A stretch of DNA of 64,000 nucleotides from Pyrus communis (taxonomy: Eukaryota > Streptophyta > Magnoliopsida > Rosales > Rosaceae). A program made the position numbers and the translations under genes. The stretch spans positions 4,081,501 through 4,145,500 of the forward strand of contig NC_084809.1 of assembly GCF_963583255.1 (NCBI RefSeq). The letters are read 5' to 3'. This document shows, piece after piece, positions 49,524 through 60,320 of the stretch (position 1 is its first letter; each line of letters begins with the position of its first letter). The notes under the pieces were generated by a model, which saw only the letters and a list, made by a program, of their open reading frames with translations, was not told the origin of the DNA and searched no databases.

Positions 49524-51943
49524 TTAGATGATTGCTGCTTCAAGTCTCCTCATCAGCTCCTTCCTGTATCCAAACGAAGAGTTCAGACCGCGTTAGAATA
49601 AAACTGACCTTTTATGCTGTGAATGTATCAATTTTTATCCAATTTTGAATTTACCTTGTGAGTTTTCTGTCATGAGATGAAGCAGATAAGAGTCCCCTGT
49701 TCTCTTCAGCCCTCCTTAACAGGTAAGGCAGCACCAACTGTATCGGTCCGAATGGCATGTACTTGCTCACTTGAAACCCTGAATTTTTCAGGCCGAAGGA
49801 AAGCGATTCTGCCATTCCGTACAGCTGTGCAAATTCGAGCTTCTGGTGCACCTTCCTGACCCCGATTTCATGTGCTTTTGCCATTGCCAGTCTCCCTACA
49901 TTTGCATTAATAATTGTACGTGAGACATACCGATGCAAAACTCGTAACAATGCAGTTGGTTTTTCTGCAAGTTTAAGCTTTCAAGTGTGTGATTTATTTA
50001 CCTGATTCCATATTATGGGTTGCAAGAACCACTGCGTCAGAGCCATTGCCAATCCTTTCGAGCATGAACGAAGCACAATCATTGTAACATGCGTGCGTAT
50101 CCTCAATGCAATCGTGGATAGGAGACTTACAGCCCAAGGAAGAAGCTAATTTTCCTTCACTTGACATATAAGCACCCCTCACCACTTTGAACCCCATTGG
50201 AACACCCATCTTATCTGCTGCCTTTGTTGCCAGCAACAATCTTTCCTTTGCATCTTTCAAGTAAGCTTGAAGCGTCCCATAAACAATCGGGTGATCATCT
50301 TTGTTGTAGATGATTGCAGAGGAGTAGGTCAAGTAATCGATGGCTGGTTGAATTGAAGTGTACTCGGCATCGACGGATAGAGGCACATTGGCTTCTGCGC
50401 ACTTTTGGGACAGTTTTAGTAGTCTCTGGTGGACTAACTCGAGATCGCGCTCTTCTTCCGGAGTCAAATGCTCCGGCTTTTCGAGCGTATGGTAGAGAGG
50501 GCTCGATTGGGAGAAAATGGGAAACGTATCGCGCTTCCATGGAAGATTGAAAGAAGGATCTTGATGTTGCCATCTCAGCAAGTCACTCGCTCGCTTAAGC
50601 AGGTTCGGAGGGCAAATTGCAGTGATTTTCACAATGATAAAGCTCACCTGTTACAAGCCAAAAACATCACTTTCAGTTACCATCACATATAAACTTCATA
50701 TGGAAGTGGTGAAGAGAAACATATCACATCAGGAATCTGCTTTGTTTGAAAGTGCTTTTTTGATAAGTCACAGTCAGAATCAGAACTCAATTGGAAAATT
50801 TGTCCGTAGACAGGTAATCGGCAGCCAGCAACTAGGAAGCCAAGTCAAATGTAAACAGCCCTAGGCCTAGGTGCATGCAAACAATCAACTTGATGGTGCA
50901 TGCAAACAACCAACTGGTATAAGTAAGAAAGTAGGACCCGCAATCCTCCAGACCTACATGCATGACATGCCAACTGTATGGACTCAGACTCTTTGATCGC
51001 GTGACATGTCGAACAATCTCCTAAAACAAGAAGATCCATTTTTTTTGGTCTAATGCCAGTCAAAACTTTATTAGTAAAAAATGCATGATAAATAGGGATC
51101 TTTTACGAGGTATTAATAGTTACACATTTTGTTTTAAAATATGAAAATTAAGCTCTAACGGTTAAAATTTGGACTCTGTAACACTAGAGTCTTTATAGTA
51201 AACATGCGTTATTATTATTATAAGCGTGATTACTGATGTAATTAGTAAATATGGACTTTTATGACAACAAAAAAAAACCATTTTTAATTCGAAAAAAATA
51301 GAAAAGAAAAGCAGAATTTTGATACTACCACAGAAAGAGTCAAGAAATAAAATCTTGAATCTTTGATGTGGGGTGATGTGAAGAAACAACTTACCGAAGA
51401 AGGTGGCAGGGATTTGGTGGATTCAGCGGTGTCCAAGAACCCTTGCAAGTTCCTGTCACAAGCCTCGTTGTCGCCGGCGTACTCCAAAGAGTAAACCAGC
51501 ATCCCTCTCAGCCCCGCCTCGTTCAGCTCCATCACCGACTTTCCGGCGGCGACAGCGTCCTCGCCGGCGCAAAAGTGGTCATAAATCGTTGACCGTATCA
51601 ACCCCAAGATCACGTCTTTGATCAACGGAGTCTGCATGAGCCTAGAACGCATGACCCACATCCCAACATCCACCATCGGCTCCACCGCCACCATGTGGAG
51701 GTTCAGCGCCGCCCTCAACAGCCGCGACGTGGAGACCGACGCAAAGAGCTTGTCCGCGTCATCAAAGCTGGAAAGGCTGAGGGTCACGCTGTCGGCGTTG
51801 GTGGTGGTGGTAGTGGGGTGTGGTGCCTTTTCGGCGTGGCCAATTGGCTGGGAGATGGCAGAGATGGTGGTGGAGGAGGCGGAGTTAAGCGGCCTGATAG
51901 TTTTCAGGAGTTTTGATGCTGCTGGGATTACACGGTTTGCCAT
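49524..51943 (-). CDS. PRODH: Proline dehydrogenase, mitochondrial, 4 exons
   Basis: Exons (minus): 51943-51395, 50647-50002, 49895-49655 and 49563-49524, joining to 491 residues (Arabidopsis ProDH1 has 499). A Ser/Thr/Ala-rich N-terminus is the mitochondrial presequence. The enzyme oxidises proline to pyrroline-5-carboxylate with FAD on the inner membrane, the first step of proline breakdown. Family motifs include LNEAGLRGMLVYSLEYAGDN, PLSVDAEYTSIQPAIDYLTY, GVPMGFKVVRGAYMSSE, DAVVLATHN, EFAQLYGMAE and the substrate-binding YLLRRAEENRG near the end. The last exon codes for only about 13 residues (KELMRRLEAAII). ProDH genes are typically repressed by stress and induced by proline; no ACTCAT-type element was checked in detail. 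Confidence 0.96.
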
Positions 51944-53398
51944 TCAACGGTGGGTGGCTTGAGTAACTCTCTAGCTCTCTTGTTTCTAATTCTCCCTCTC
52001 TAGCTCTCTGTTTCTAATCCACCTCCTCTCTCTCTCTAGAAATGTCTTTCTCTGTTTTGTGGTTAGAACTCTTGGGTTTCAGTTACTTATATAGACAGTT
52101 TCAGAATTTTAACAGCGCGGTGCGAGCTGGTGTCGGGTGAGAAATTTTTTGTTCACGATACGAGGCGAGACGGTGGTAAATCATATGTCATTATACAATT
52201 AAAAGAATTTTATTATACAATTAAAAGGAGTGTTTTTAAGATGTGTATTTAACGAGATTTTCAGATATTTTAATTCTTTTAATAAATTTAGAAGTATTTA
52301 ATTATGATTTTAAGTGATTATTTGACATTCAAGTCAACATGTAATGAATCAAGATTTTAAGATGGTTTATTAAAATCCATAGAAATACGAGTATATTCAG
52401 TTAGAATTTTAAAGAAGTTCATAACAATCGAAGTGTATTTAATTTATTTTAAAGAATTTTAAAAAGTTGAGAAATTTGAGGGAATTTGATAGATTTCGTA
52501 GTGTATTTTAAACGTTCACAAATCTCACCTCTGACCTCTCCCTTTGAGATTTTGAATGAATTGAATCAAGATTTTACATTAAATCTATATAAATCAATTA
52601 AACTCCCTCAAAATCTTGGATTTATAAATCCCTTGAAATCCTTCAAAATTTCAATTGAATACATATGTGAAGTGTCTATCCAATTATGTAATAATATGTG
52701 ACATACCGCTCCATGTTTCGGCAAAAATCTGGCTCCACATAATCCTCTCCAAGTTTCTATTTTTTTTTTTTTTCAATTTTTTGTTTTTTTTTTGGTTAGA
52801 TATTTTCTCAGATAGAAAGTAGGATCTTTTGTATTTTGTTTCCGAAAAATCAGGGTCTGGAAAAGTAAGTGTATTGACTTTCCAAATAAGTAGTAGGATA
52901 ACCAAGAAACTTATATCGCAATTTAGGTGGTCTTAAATTTAGTTGGATTCATCACCTGCGATCTTCATGCAATGAATATAAAAACCTAAACAACCTAATT
53001 CCATTCCTCCCTTAACAGCTTGTTCGGCAACAATTTTCAATTATATAGTGGACTAAAAACATAAAACGAAAGACTTTTTGGAAAAATTTAGAAGTGGGAG
53101 GCTTGTATGCTAACGACCATTTTTTCTTTTTTTTTTCTAATTAAAAAGAAGCTATCACACGAGCTTTACCTTTCTCTCGGAAAATACTCAAATGCAAAGG
53201 GACGGATACACTGAAATGTTAGCGCTTGAGATTTCTCAAAATTGGTTATATATGGCAAAAATCACATGAGCTAAGTTATGAGAAGTAGAGGGATTAAGCC
53301 AACCGGCCTAACTGATTTTTATATTCAGTTATTCCTTTTCTTAACCACGTTGTTCATACTTTGTTTAATTATTGTTGTTAGATGAACATTTTGTAAAT
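51944..53398. other. ProDH leader/promoter and AT-rich intergenic DNA
   Basis: 51960-52090 is a CT-rich leader-like stretch (ctctct tracts). From 52100 to 53398 no gene is seen; the short frames (52486-52701, 52684-52905) lack features. Confidence 0.5.
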
Positions 53399-53569
53399 GG
53401 GTAATGTCAGGAAGATTAAATTTGGAGACAAAATTTTAAAAACTAAAGGACATGCAAGTTGATGATTGGTTGATTACTCAAACGTTGATAAACATACTTA
53501 TTCTTTATTGGTGACATATCATTTAATTTACAAATTTAATCTCCAAATTTAATCTCCCTAATATTACTC
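53399..53569. mobile_element. MITE with about 28-bp inverted ends, 9-bp TSD
   Basis: Left end GGGTAATGTCAGGAAGATTA and right end (reversed) GAGTAATATTAGGGAGATTA are inverted repeats continuing AATTTGGAGA. The flanks TTTGTAAAT (53390-53398) and TTTGTAATT (53570-53578) match at 8 of 9 bases. A 9-bp duplication points to a Mutator-type non-autonomous element, of a family I recognise as common in apple. Confidence 0.8.
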
Positions 53570-54237
53570 TTTGTAATTAGTGATTTCATTGAGTTGCTAC
53601 ATAAAACGTGCGAAACAAATATTCGTTGTTTATCGGGCAATGGAAGGTTGTCTAAATCCCACCCACTATATTATATTTTTACTAAGGTTATAGTGCGAAA
53701 TGTGGGCTAGTTTACAAGTATTTTTAGAACGATTTTTTTTTTAAATTCTAAAAGCATTTGAAGTGTTTTATACAAGAAACACCAATTATGTGTTTTTTGC
53801 ATGCAGAAAGTACTTCAAATGTTTTTCAGAATTCGCGTACTTTTTTTTGCTAAGAATTGGTTTCAAAATAAATTTCTTCAAAAATGTTTTCAGTCATTAC
53901 ATAAGCACTTTCAACACAAGTCTAACATCACTACAATTAAACGGGACATTCATAAATAGGAAGTTTTAAGTTTGACTCAGATGAATGACGAGTTTGATCT
54001 GTTACATTACTAACTCATTGTGTAATTTCGCCGAACCATTGTTGAAGTCATCCCGATTGAATACCGTCCTTGTATTAAAAGAAGGGTAGTGTTATTCATA
54101 CTCTTTTTTACCTCCCACATATCCTTGTTAATTTTTACTTCTTAATCTTCTTCAATTCATTTGATCAGACTATCAAAATTTAAAAGGTATATATATATAA
54201 GGTGAAAATAATTACGTGTATAGCACCACCCAAAAGA
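53570..54237. other. Intergenic, second MITE-like stretch
   Basis: 53690-53935 is made of motifs (aaagcatttgaagtg, aagtacttcaaatg, ataagcactttc) typical of another Rosaceae MITE, but ends were not resolved. The open frame 53763-53969 lies in it and is not a gene. Confidence 0.4.
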
Positions 54238-54246
54238 AAAAAAATA

Positions 54247-56008
54247 GGGTAAAGTACAAAAAACTACCTCAACTATTGGGGTCACGACAGTTTCATACCT
54301 CATATTTTAAAATTGACAATGTCATACCTCTGTCAATTTTTCTGTTAAATGCTGACATGGCAAGAGATGGGGACCATTTTCTATTAAAAAATTAATAAAA
54401 TATTATTAAAAACTAAAAAAAATATTTAATATTTTTTTAAATATTAAAATAATCAATAAAAGTAAAATTAAAAAAAAAAAAGGGTAAAGTACAAAAAACT
54501 ACCTCAACTATTGGGGTCACGACAGTTTCATACCTCATCTTTTAAAATTGACAATGTCATACCGCATCTTACGAATTTGTGACAATGTCATACCTCAGTC
54601 AATTTTTATGTTAGTTTTTCTGTTAAGTGCTAACATGACTTGATTCGGGACCTACTTTCTATTAAAAAATTATTAAAAACTAAAAAACAATTATTTAATA
54701 TTTTTTAAATATTAAAATAATAATAAAAAGCAAAAAAAAATAAAAACCCTCATTTCGTCCCTCCCCTCCCCCCTCCTCCCTCCTCTCTCCTCTCCCCATC
54801 TTCATCTTCTTCCCCCACTTGCAAATCCCAACAAAAAAAAATCTAATTTGTCTTCCCCCCACACCCACACTCTTCTCCCTTCTGCAACCCAGAAAAAAAA
54901 AAGAAAAAAAAACCTAGATCCCGTCGGCGGGAAGACGGGTGAGTAGAGAAGGTGGAGGATGGGTGCGGAAGATGATGTAGAGAATGGATGAAAGTGGTGG
55001 ATTTGGGGTTTGATGAGTTTTCAATTTTTTTTTTCCTTCTTTTTTTCCTCTTCTTCTTCTTCTTCTTCTTCCGCAGGGGAGTTGATGGTTTAAAAAAAAA
55101 AAAAAAAAATTTCCTTCCTCCTTTTTTTCCTCTTCTTCTTCTTCTTCCTCCTTCTCCTTCTTCTTCTTCCGCAGGGGGGTGTTGATGGGTTTTCAAATTG
55201 TTTTTTATTTTTTCTTCCTCTTCTTCTTCTTCCTCCTTCTCTTTCTCCCTTCTTCTTCTTCCGCGCCGACAGGGGGGAATTTTTTTTTTTTTGACTTCCT
55301 CCTTGTTTTCGTCTTCTTCTTCTTCTTCTTCCTCCTCTTCCTCCTCCTTCTCCTTCTTGTTCTTCCGCAAGGGGGGTTGTTGGGTTTTCAAAATTTTTTT
55401 ATTTTTTTTATTTTTTTGGGTTTGCAGGTGGGGGGAAGAAAATGAAGATGGGGAGAAGAGAGAGGAGGGGGGAGGGGGAGGGGAGGGGAGGGATGAACTG
55501 ATGGTTTTTTTTTTTTTTCTTTCTCTGTTTTTTATTATTATTTTAATATTTAAAAAATATTAAATAATTATTTTTTAGTTTTTAATAATTTTTTAATAGA
55601 AAGTATGTCCCGAATCAAGTCACGTGAGCACTTAACAAAAAAACTAACAGAAAAATTGACGGAGGTATGACATTGTCATAAATTCGTAAGATGCGGTATG
55701 ACATTGTCAATTTTAAAAGATGAGGTATGAAACTGTGGTGACCCCAATAGTTGAGGTAGTTTTTTGTACTTTACCCTTTTTTTTTTAATTTTACTTTTAT
55801 TTATTATTTTAATATTTAAAAAATATTAAATATTTTTTTTAGTTTTTAATAATATTTTATTAATTTTTTAATAGAAAGTGGTCCCGTCTCTTGTCACGTC
55901 AGTATTTAACAGAAAAATTGACGGAAGTATGACATTGTCACAAATTCGTAAGATGAGGTGTGAAACTGTCGTGACCCCAATAGTTGAGGTAGTTTTTGTA
56001 CTTTACCC
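54247..56008. mobile_element. Fold-back Mutator-like element with doubled terminal arms, TSD AAAAAAATA
   Basis: Both outer ends read GGGTAAAGTACAAAAA inward (the right end on the minus strand), flanked by AAAAAAATA at 54238-54246 and 56009-56017. The 9-bp duplication and long inverted ends fit a non-autonomous MULE. Each arm holds two tandem copies of the terminal module: left 54247-54481 and 54482-about 54740, right about 55545-55776 and 55777-56008. The centre (54750-55500) is low complexity: C/T-rich then (CTT)n-like DNA, with several copies of a ccgcaggggg...gggttttcaaa block. The Glu- or Phe-rich frames there are artefacts of the simple repeat. No transposase is present. Confidence 0.85.
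54750..55500. repeat. CTT-rich low-complexity core of the fold-back element
   Basis: Long cttcttctt tracts alternate with ccgcaggggggttg-like blocks (near 55072, 55168 and 55364), giving a minisatellite-like pattern. The frames it opens on both strands (up to 182 codons) are pure repeat translations. Confidence 0.8.
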
Positions 56009-56163
56009 AAAAAAATATTATGAACAACATATTCTGTGCCGTTCATGTATAATGATGTTAATAACAGATTAAAAATCATACACCACCAAAACATAAGAGG
56101 ATCCAGCTTTTAGTACTGCCTCTGAAGTCTCTCTGTCATATGCAACTCAAGAAAATGACTGCC

Positions 56164-56992
56164 ACTGATAGTCCTTCTCTCCCACCATGAGAGTCTTTCT
56201 CTCCACCCCCGTGAGAAGCCTTTTTAGTCTGAGTGCTGAGCCTTCTTGAGATGAAACCTTCTTCAGACTTCATCTCCTACACCGCCGGCCCTTGCCAAGC
56301 CCTGGATCGGTGGCTCTCGGGTTTAGTTCTCCCAGCAATCTTTCCGCTAATCATCACCAATTTGTGCTTTAATTTTACAAATCCTATGCCATCAATTCCA
56401 ATTTCTTTTCACCATCTTTCCCATCCTCCACCTCCTTGGCCTTCCTCAAACCCATTTGATTTCAGATCTGTAGCTACTTACCTTAAACGCGTTCTGACGT
56501 GATTATCTCGGGATGTGCGTAGAGTTCCGGTGCAGGTGATCACATGACCACCTCTCACGGATTGGGAAGTGCGTTTTGCTTCAGCTCGGGTGTTTACACC
56601 ACCACCTCCCATGGATTTGTCTTTGACGGCTCTGTTGCCTTCGATGACTCTGTTGCTGATGAGTTCTCTCACCAGATTCCTTTGGTTCACTAATGATCCG
56701 TCATCTATGGTGCTTTGTGAAGGTTGTTGGAGTCGTCTTTCCATCATTTTTGTGGAAGTTTGGCTGGATTTTTGGCATCTGTTGGACGGATGTATTCCGG
56801 CGATGCATCGACAACGGTCGAAGGGAATCTAGGGTTTTCTGTTTCTTTTGCTGTTTTTGGGCTCAAACTTTTGGTTTGAGCTTTGTTTTGGGCGGCCATA
56901 TTTTCCTTTGGACTTTTCTTGTAATTGAACCTCGTCCGTTGTAAATTTTAGTGTGTTTCGGTAATGTTTCTACCGCTTTTATCAAAAAAAAA
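56164..56992 (+). mobile_element. Poly-A retroposed insert (truncated LINE-like), 15-bp TSD
   Basis: The block ends in a 3'-like sequence and an A run (about 56984-56994) and is bracketed by the 15-bp direct repeat aagaaaatgactgcc at 56149-56163 and 56993-57007. That is the mark of target-primed reverse transcription. Inside are open frames of 89 (56233), 87 (56569) and 83 (56693) codons without domains I recognise, so it is either a truncated LINE or another retroposed transcript. A fragment of the same 3' end recurs at 57060-57115. Confidence 0.7.
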
Positions 56993-57007
56993 AAGAAAAT
57001 GACTGCC

Positions 57008-57954
57008 TCTATTTCAGCTTACTTTTTGGGGACTAAACAATCAATAAAAAATGATGGCCACTGTTTCGGTAATATTTCTACCGCTTTTCTTGTAATCGAA
57101 CCTCGTCCGTTGTTCTTATTTTTTAAGTTTTTATTATTTTATTAATATATTTTTATTAATTTTAAATATCCACGTGATGTCCTGTAATTATTTACGTAGA
57201 TACCACATCATCAGTTGACGGCAAACTTAATAGCAACCTTAACGAGTGTATGAAAGTGTCCTAAAATTATAATTTTATGTAACACTCTGAGATGAAAAAA
57301 AACTTCATATATCAAATGTTAAAAACCAAAAAATTTTAAAATAGTAAATTGAGATTGAGCCCACTTTTTTATATCAATATTGTTATTGTTTATGAACCTA
57401 ATATAATAAGTTTCTACTCTTATCTTATCCAACCATTTTTTATTGATTGTTTAGTCTTGTATCATAATTAAAGCTCCGCAGCATGAGAAACACACTCTAT
57501 CAACATATTGTTAGTTTAGTGACTCCTACATTATTGGGCAATGAGGAAACATCCACGTCTCATCACACCTTTATCTTTCTCGCACGTTGGAGAGGGTAGT
57601 GTCGAAGTTTCAAAGACGTTTTAGTGGATTATTACTGCTCACGTTATTATTGTTCTAACTTAATCATCTGCATAATTCGATAATTATTAAGTTCTACTAT
57701 GAAAAATCTTTGATACAATTAGAATCAAAACCATTCAAATATTAAAAGAGATTTAACTTCATAAGATTTCCGATGCCAAAGATATACTTCAACAAGTGAA
57801 AAACGAGAGTGAAACAGCTGTGAAGCACAAATAAGAGTTTCGTGCAGTATATGAAGAGACAATACCGTACTCTCATGCTTGTTTGTAATTTAGTATAGCA
57901 GAGAATGGAGTCTAAGACCTAGAATTAAACTAACTTAACTAACTTGAAGTGGCC
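57008..57954. other. Intergenic with a fragment of the retroposed 3' end
   Basis: 57060-57115 repeats, in swapped order, the pieces tttcggtaatatttctaccg and aacctcgtccgttgt seen at 56930-56982. The rest is AT-rich DNA with no gene. Confidence 0.5.
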
Positions 57955-59389
57955 TGATGAGTCAATATTATATTATATATTTCACCATATTCTTAGTATA
58001 ATTTGATAATCATTCTGGTAGAATTTTGATACTTTGCTTTTATATTTTCAATATAGGACATTCGACTTCCTCTGGAGCAAAACGTGACCAAACGGACGAA
58101 TTTTGGAGTGATTCAAATTGAAGGATGTTCGTGTGTTCCTTAGCTTGTTCGTGTCAAATCTCAGTAATTTCTATCGAGCGGTTATTTTCTGGAGATTAAA
58201 TGAAGGAGCAGTGTGTATTGCTGAAAAATGACGTTTTTGGGCTTAAACTGCGTTTTTGGAGCTCAAGATGACCTCAAATGGGTTCATGGCCTTCTGGAGA
58301 AGTGTTCAAAATAGTCGAAGCTATAGATCCAACTATTTTGGGCCAGTTTTGGAGCTGATATGGGTCCAAAACGTGGCTATGTAGATTTCTGAGCGAATAT
58401 ACCAAGTTGATTTAAGATTATGTTTCTTATTTTATTTTAATTTATTTAGTTCCCTAGTCTTATTCTAAGACCTAGGGTTTCTAGAGAGGGTAGAACGCAT
58501 GAAACTTTTGGAGAGAAGATTTTGGGCAAAGTTTAGAGATTTTCAAATTTTATTCTACAAGGTGTTTTCATTCTTTTTTCTATTTCAATAAAGACTATGA
58601 TTTTTAGTATGAATATGTGTAACTAATTCTTTTTGCTAGGGTGAGGCCATGATCCTTAGCAAGAATATGTATTCTCTTTTTAATTTGCTTATGAATTTAT
58701 GCATGCAAGTTTTGGATTGTTAATCACTGTGCTTTAAACTATCTATTTGTCTTAGTGATTCGCGGCCATTATGATATTTAGAAAAGTTATTTGATGCAAT
58801 TTTGGCGGAGGATTGTCTTTAAAATTGACTAAGGCTTCTTGTGGTTAATATGTGTAACCTCTTAAGATGGACGACACATTTTAAGGGTTATATGGTTTTC
58901 ATAAAACTTAATAAGTCTTGCATGTTCACATTTGATCTGGACACCACGGACGGGTTGCATGTTAGATATATTTTCTATATTGGAGGTTCCAAGTAGGATA
59001 TACTCTAGGAAAACCTAACCTTCAAAATATGCATGTATGGTTCGTAAGTAATTTAGAAGATCTACATAGGATTGTTAGGGTGATGGCGGAACCCTAGCAC
59101 TTTCTCACTTTGAATTCTAAAAATTGTTTCCTTTATCTTTCTTTAAAGTTGTGGTTTTTAAGTAATCTTTTTAATTAAATTCGTTTTTCTTAATTTAGGT
59201 CATTAAATCACCTCTTTCAAAAACTTTGTTTTAATTAATTAGTTGAGAATTGATTCGCTTTGATCTCTTTAAATTAATCCTTGTGGAGAACGACCTTGCT
59301 TGAGCCAATTATACTACAATAACCTTGTTTCTCTTGCAAGTATTTTAGGTGTTTTTAATCCTTTTGCACAGGTGGTAAAAATCCTATCA
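57955..59389. mobile_element. Solo LTR, 1.4 kb, TSD TGGCC
   Basis: It begins TGATGAGTCA and ends CCTATCA (TG...CA), with TGGCC at 57950-57954 and 59390-59394. No coding domains are inside. The end region (ccttgtggagaacgacc, ...cacaggtggtaaaaatccta) resembles LTR ends common in plant retrotransposons, but I cannot name the family. One LTR with intact target repeats implies loss of the internal part by recombination. Confidence 0.8.
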
Positions 59390-59394
59390 TGGCC

Positions 59395-59781
59395 TACTCT
59401 CTTGTTTTTGCCATGAGTAATTAAACTGTGCATGGAAATGTGACATTTTATTTTTACTCTGTAAGCTGCCTAGATTCTAGTTCAAAGTCGATAAATTAGG
59501 CCACAATTTAGCCTGTCTGCAAACAACCCTCTCTAAATTCGTAACTAATTAGCTTTGTCATGAGAGAATGACTCAAACCCTAATCAAAGGCAGCCCTGGT
59601 CTTTAGGCTTGAGTCTAAACTTTGCTCAACATGTGTCGAGCAATGAATGGAACTGAAAAAGCTATAAAATCCCCGTCACTAACCTCAACATTTCATCATC
59701 ATAAGGAAGTTGTAAGCATTTTTCAGCTGCCTCATATTTCTTGTGTGTGTTTGTGTAGAAAGAGAATTGTACTTTATCAAG
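59395..59781 (+). promoter_or_regulatory. Promoter and leader of the second KIN2-like gene
   Basis: A TATA box TATAAAA lies at 59663-59669, about 119 bp before the ATG. The solo LTR ends 393 bp upstream of the start, so distal promoter elements may have been displaced or supplied by it. I see no ABRE palindrome here, unlike the paralogue. Confidence 0.5.
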
Positions 59782-60320
59782 ATGAACCAATCCCAGAACA
59801 TGAGCCAACAAGCTGGCCAGGCCAAGGGCCAAGCTCAGGTGAGTCTAAAAGCATCTGACTAGAAAAGCACTTTGGTTAAAAGTTTGTTGGTCGTTTAGAT
59901 GGTTGATGATCATGTGCTTTTGCAAATTTAATATACAGGAAAAGGCCAGTGGCATGATGGACCAAATGAGCAATGCTGCCCAATCTGCCAAGGAATCAGC
60001 CCAAGGGGTTTGAACTTCTTGTTCCTTTTGTTAATTCTACGTACATTACATCCGTTCTTTGCCAAGGAATGATTTTGTACCAATAACATGTCAATGCGCT
60101 ATATTATTGACATGTTATGTGCAATGATATCAACGTCTTAACGATACTGTATCAACAATCCGTCATTTAATAAAGAATCATCGTCTACACTTATTATGCG
60201 TCGCACATGCATGTTGTAATTACATGTATGTTTTTGCAGGCTGGTCAGCAAATGATGGAGAAGGCACAGGGAGCAGCTGACTCCGTCAAGGATGCAGTTG
60301 GAGCCAACAAAAGAAGCTAA
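59782..60320 (+). CDS. KIN2: KIN2/COR6.6-like stress-induced protein, second copy, 3 exons
   Basis: Exons 59782-59838, 59939-60007 and 60240-60320 join in phase 0 to 68 residues. Exon 1 reads MNQSQNMSQQAGQAKGQAQ, exon 2 starts EKASGMMDQMSNAAQSAKES and the end is DSVKDAVGANKRS. It is close in layout to the copy at 24465-24891 (same GQAQ|EK junction) but has one more intron, after SAKESAQG. If that intron (GTTTGA donor, weak) is kept, a TGA follows after one codon and gives a 43-residue protein. Probably a disordered stress protein; induction is inferred from the family. Confidence 0.9.

Noticed and set aside
54843..55391. 182-codon Glu/Lys-rich frame and Phe/Ser-rich opposite frames
   Set aside because: Translations of a CTT-type simple repeat in the fold-back element core; no promoter, splice sites or domain.
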